Origin: Gemmatimonadota bacterium
GTDB lineage: Bacteria > Gemmatimonadota > Gemmatimonadetes > Gemmatimonadales > Gemmatimonadaceae
Assembly: GCA_025362095.1 (NCBI GenBank)
Contig: JANYIJ010000199.1
Coordinates: 1-33,800 of the forward strand
DNA length: 33,800 nucleotides
Direction: 5' to 3'
Positions 33,189 through 33,800 of the stretch are shown one piece after another; the first letter of the stretch is position 1; every line of letters starts with the position of its first letter. The position numbers and the translations under genes are program-made. The notes beneath the pieces were generated by a model, which was given only the letters and a program-made list of their open reading frames with translations, was not told the origin of the DNA and did no database searches.

Positions 33189-33800
33189 TTAGCGCCCGGC
33201 CGCGGTTCGCTTCTCTTCCTGTATGATGCGCACGCTGCCGCCCTCGAGCGTGGCGAGTTCGATGCGATCGTCGTTGATCCGCAGAAACGTCGGCCCGTCC
33301 ATCCACGCTCCAGGATTCGCCATCACGCCGCCTTGCGCAGATTTTCCGATCGTCGGCGCGTGCGAATGTCCGTAGACGTAGAGCTCAAGCGAGGAATCGG
33401 CCGCGAGCCTCTCGAGCGCGACGCGCGCGAGTCCTTCGCCACGGTCGCGCGGACGCATGTTGCGGCTCGTGTGCGACGTCCGCAAGGCGATCCACGTCGC
33501 AATGTCTGGATGAATCCAGCGAAAAAGGTTTATCGCGATTGGATTCCTCAGCACGGCGCGCAGACGGCGATACGGCGCGTCCTCTTTGTCACGCAGCCCG
33601 TCGCCGTGCTCGATCAGCACGTTCCATCCGGCGATCGATCCGCGCCAAGGCCCCACATGGTACGTCACGCCGACGTCCTTCGTGAGAATCTCGCCGCCCC
33701 AGCAGTCGTGATTGCCCGCGATCCAGAGCACCTCCACGCCAGCTTCACGCAACGCGGCGATCGACGCCAGCGCGCGGAATCCCACCCGCGGCATCACGTG
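33189..33800 (-). CDS. LpxH-like metallophosphatase (cut by window edge)
   Basis: The frame runs off the right edge; the visible 203 residues or so lack the N-terminus. Calcineurin-like motifs are GNHDCWGG, EHGDG and YGHSHAP, with further core residues in HTSRNMRPRDRGEG. Family comparison suggests that the missing part holds the DxH and GDLFDFWFE-type motifs just upstream. Close relatives are UDP-2,3-diacylglucosamine diphosphatases (LpxH) and look-alike phosphoesterases in diderm bacteria, so a role in lipid A synthesis is plausible but not certain. It converges on the DUF5683 gene with 15 bp between stops and no visible terminator. Confidence 0.85.
   Translation of the reverse strand, partial: HVMPRVGFRALASIAALREAGVEVLWIAGNHDCWGGEILTKDVGVTYHVGPWRGSIAGWNVLIEHGDGLRDKEDAPYRRLRAVLRNPIAINLFRWIHPDIATWIALRTSHTSRNMRPRDRGEGLARVALERLAADSSLELYVYGHSHAPTIGKSAQGGVMANPGAWMDGPTFLRINDDRIELATLEGGSVRIIQEEKRTAAGR

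Overview
The window is a GC-rich, densely packed bacterial chromosome segment made almost entirely of housekeeping genes. There is no integrase, transposase, phage gene, plasmid gene or CRISPR array. The gene set suggests a diderm bacterium, most likely of the Gemmatimonadota or a close relative. The supporting signs are an alternative GlmU-type nucleotidyltransferase next to a ManC-type one, GatCAB, a roadblock protein paired with a lone receiver, a DUF5683 envelope protein, an LpxH-like phosphatase, and many 1-4 bp stop/start overlaps. The phylum is an inference from gene content and style; no rRNA gene is present to confirm it.

Layout from left to right. (1) The 3' part of groEL, followed by a hairpin, a run of 7-bp repeats, and a small exported lysine-rich repeat protein that ends at a strong bidirectional terminator. 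(2) A leftward operon from about 5.55 kb to 1.66 kb: roadblock protein, CheY-like receiver, mannose-1-phosphate guanylyltransferase, GlmU-like transferase, and WalJ/YycJ-type metallo-beta-lactamase hydrolase. (3) A rightward run: putative lipoprotein, serS, membrane histidine kinase. (4) A leftward pair, arginase plus a LOR/SDH (TIGR00300) protein, which could form a short arginine-to-proline route. (5) A rightward operon, pcrA/uvrD-gatC-gatA-gatB, whose end overlaps a convergent zinc-dependent phospholipase C-like gene. (6) murA-pgeF; this MurA has Asp where most bacteria have the fosfomycin-reactive Cys. (7) A structured 280-bp regulatory region, then the translation operon rimP-nusA-ylxQ-infB-rbfA-truB-ribF. 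(8) A promoter, then secD-secF-tatD-ridA-selD, a tRNA-Sec gene (selC), a DUF5683 protein, and a convergent partial LpxH-like gene at the right edge.

The most unusual features are these. selD and selC physically overlap: the last 14 codons and the stop of selD are the 5' half of the tRNA-Sec gene. The rimP-nusA operon has a near-consensus promoter followed by a perfect intrinsic terminator inside its leader, and a 13-bp perfect palindrome sits just upstream. Other points are the arginase/LOR-SDH pair, the Cys-to-Asp MurA, and a family of degenerate 7-bp tandem repeats at three gene junctions. All calls were made by reading the sequence and by recall of protein families; no database search was run.
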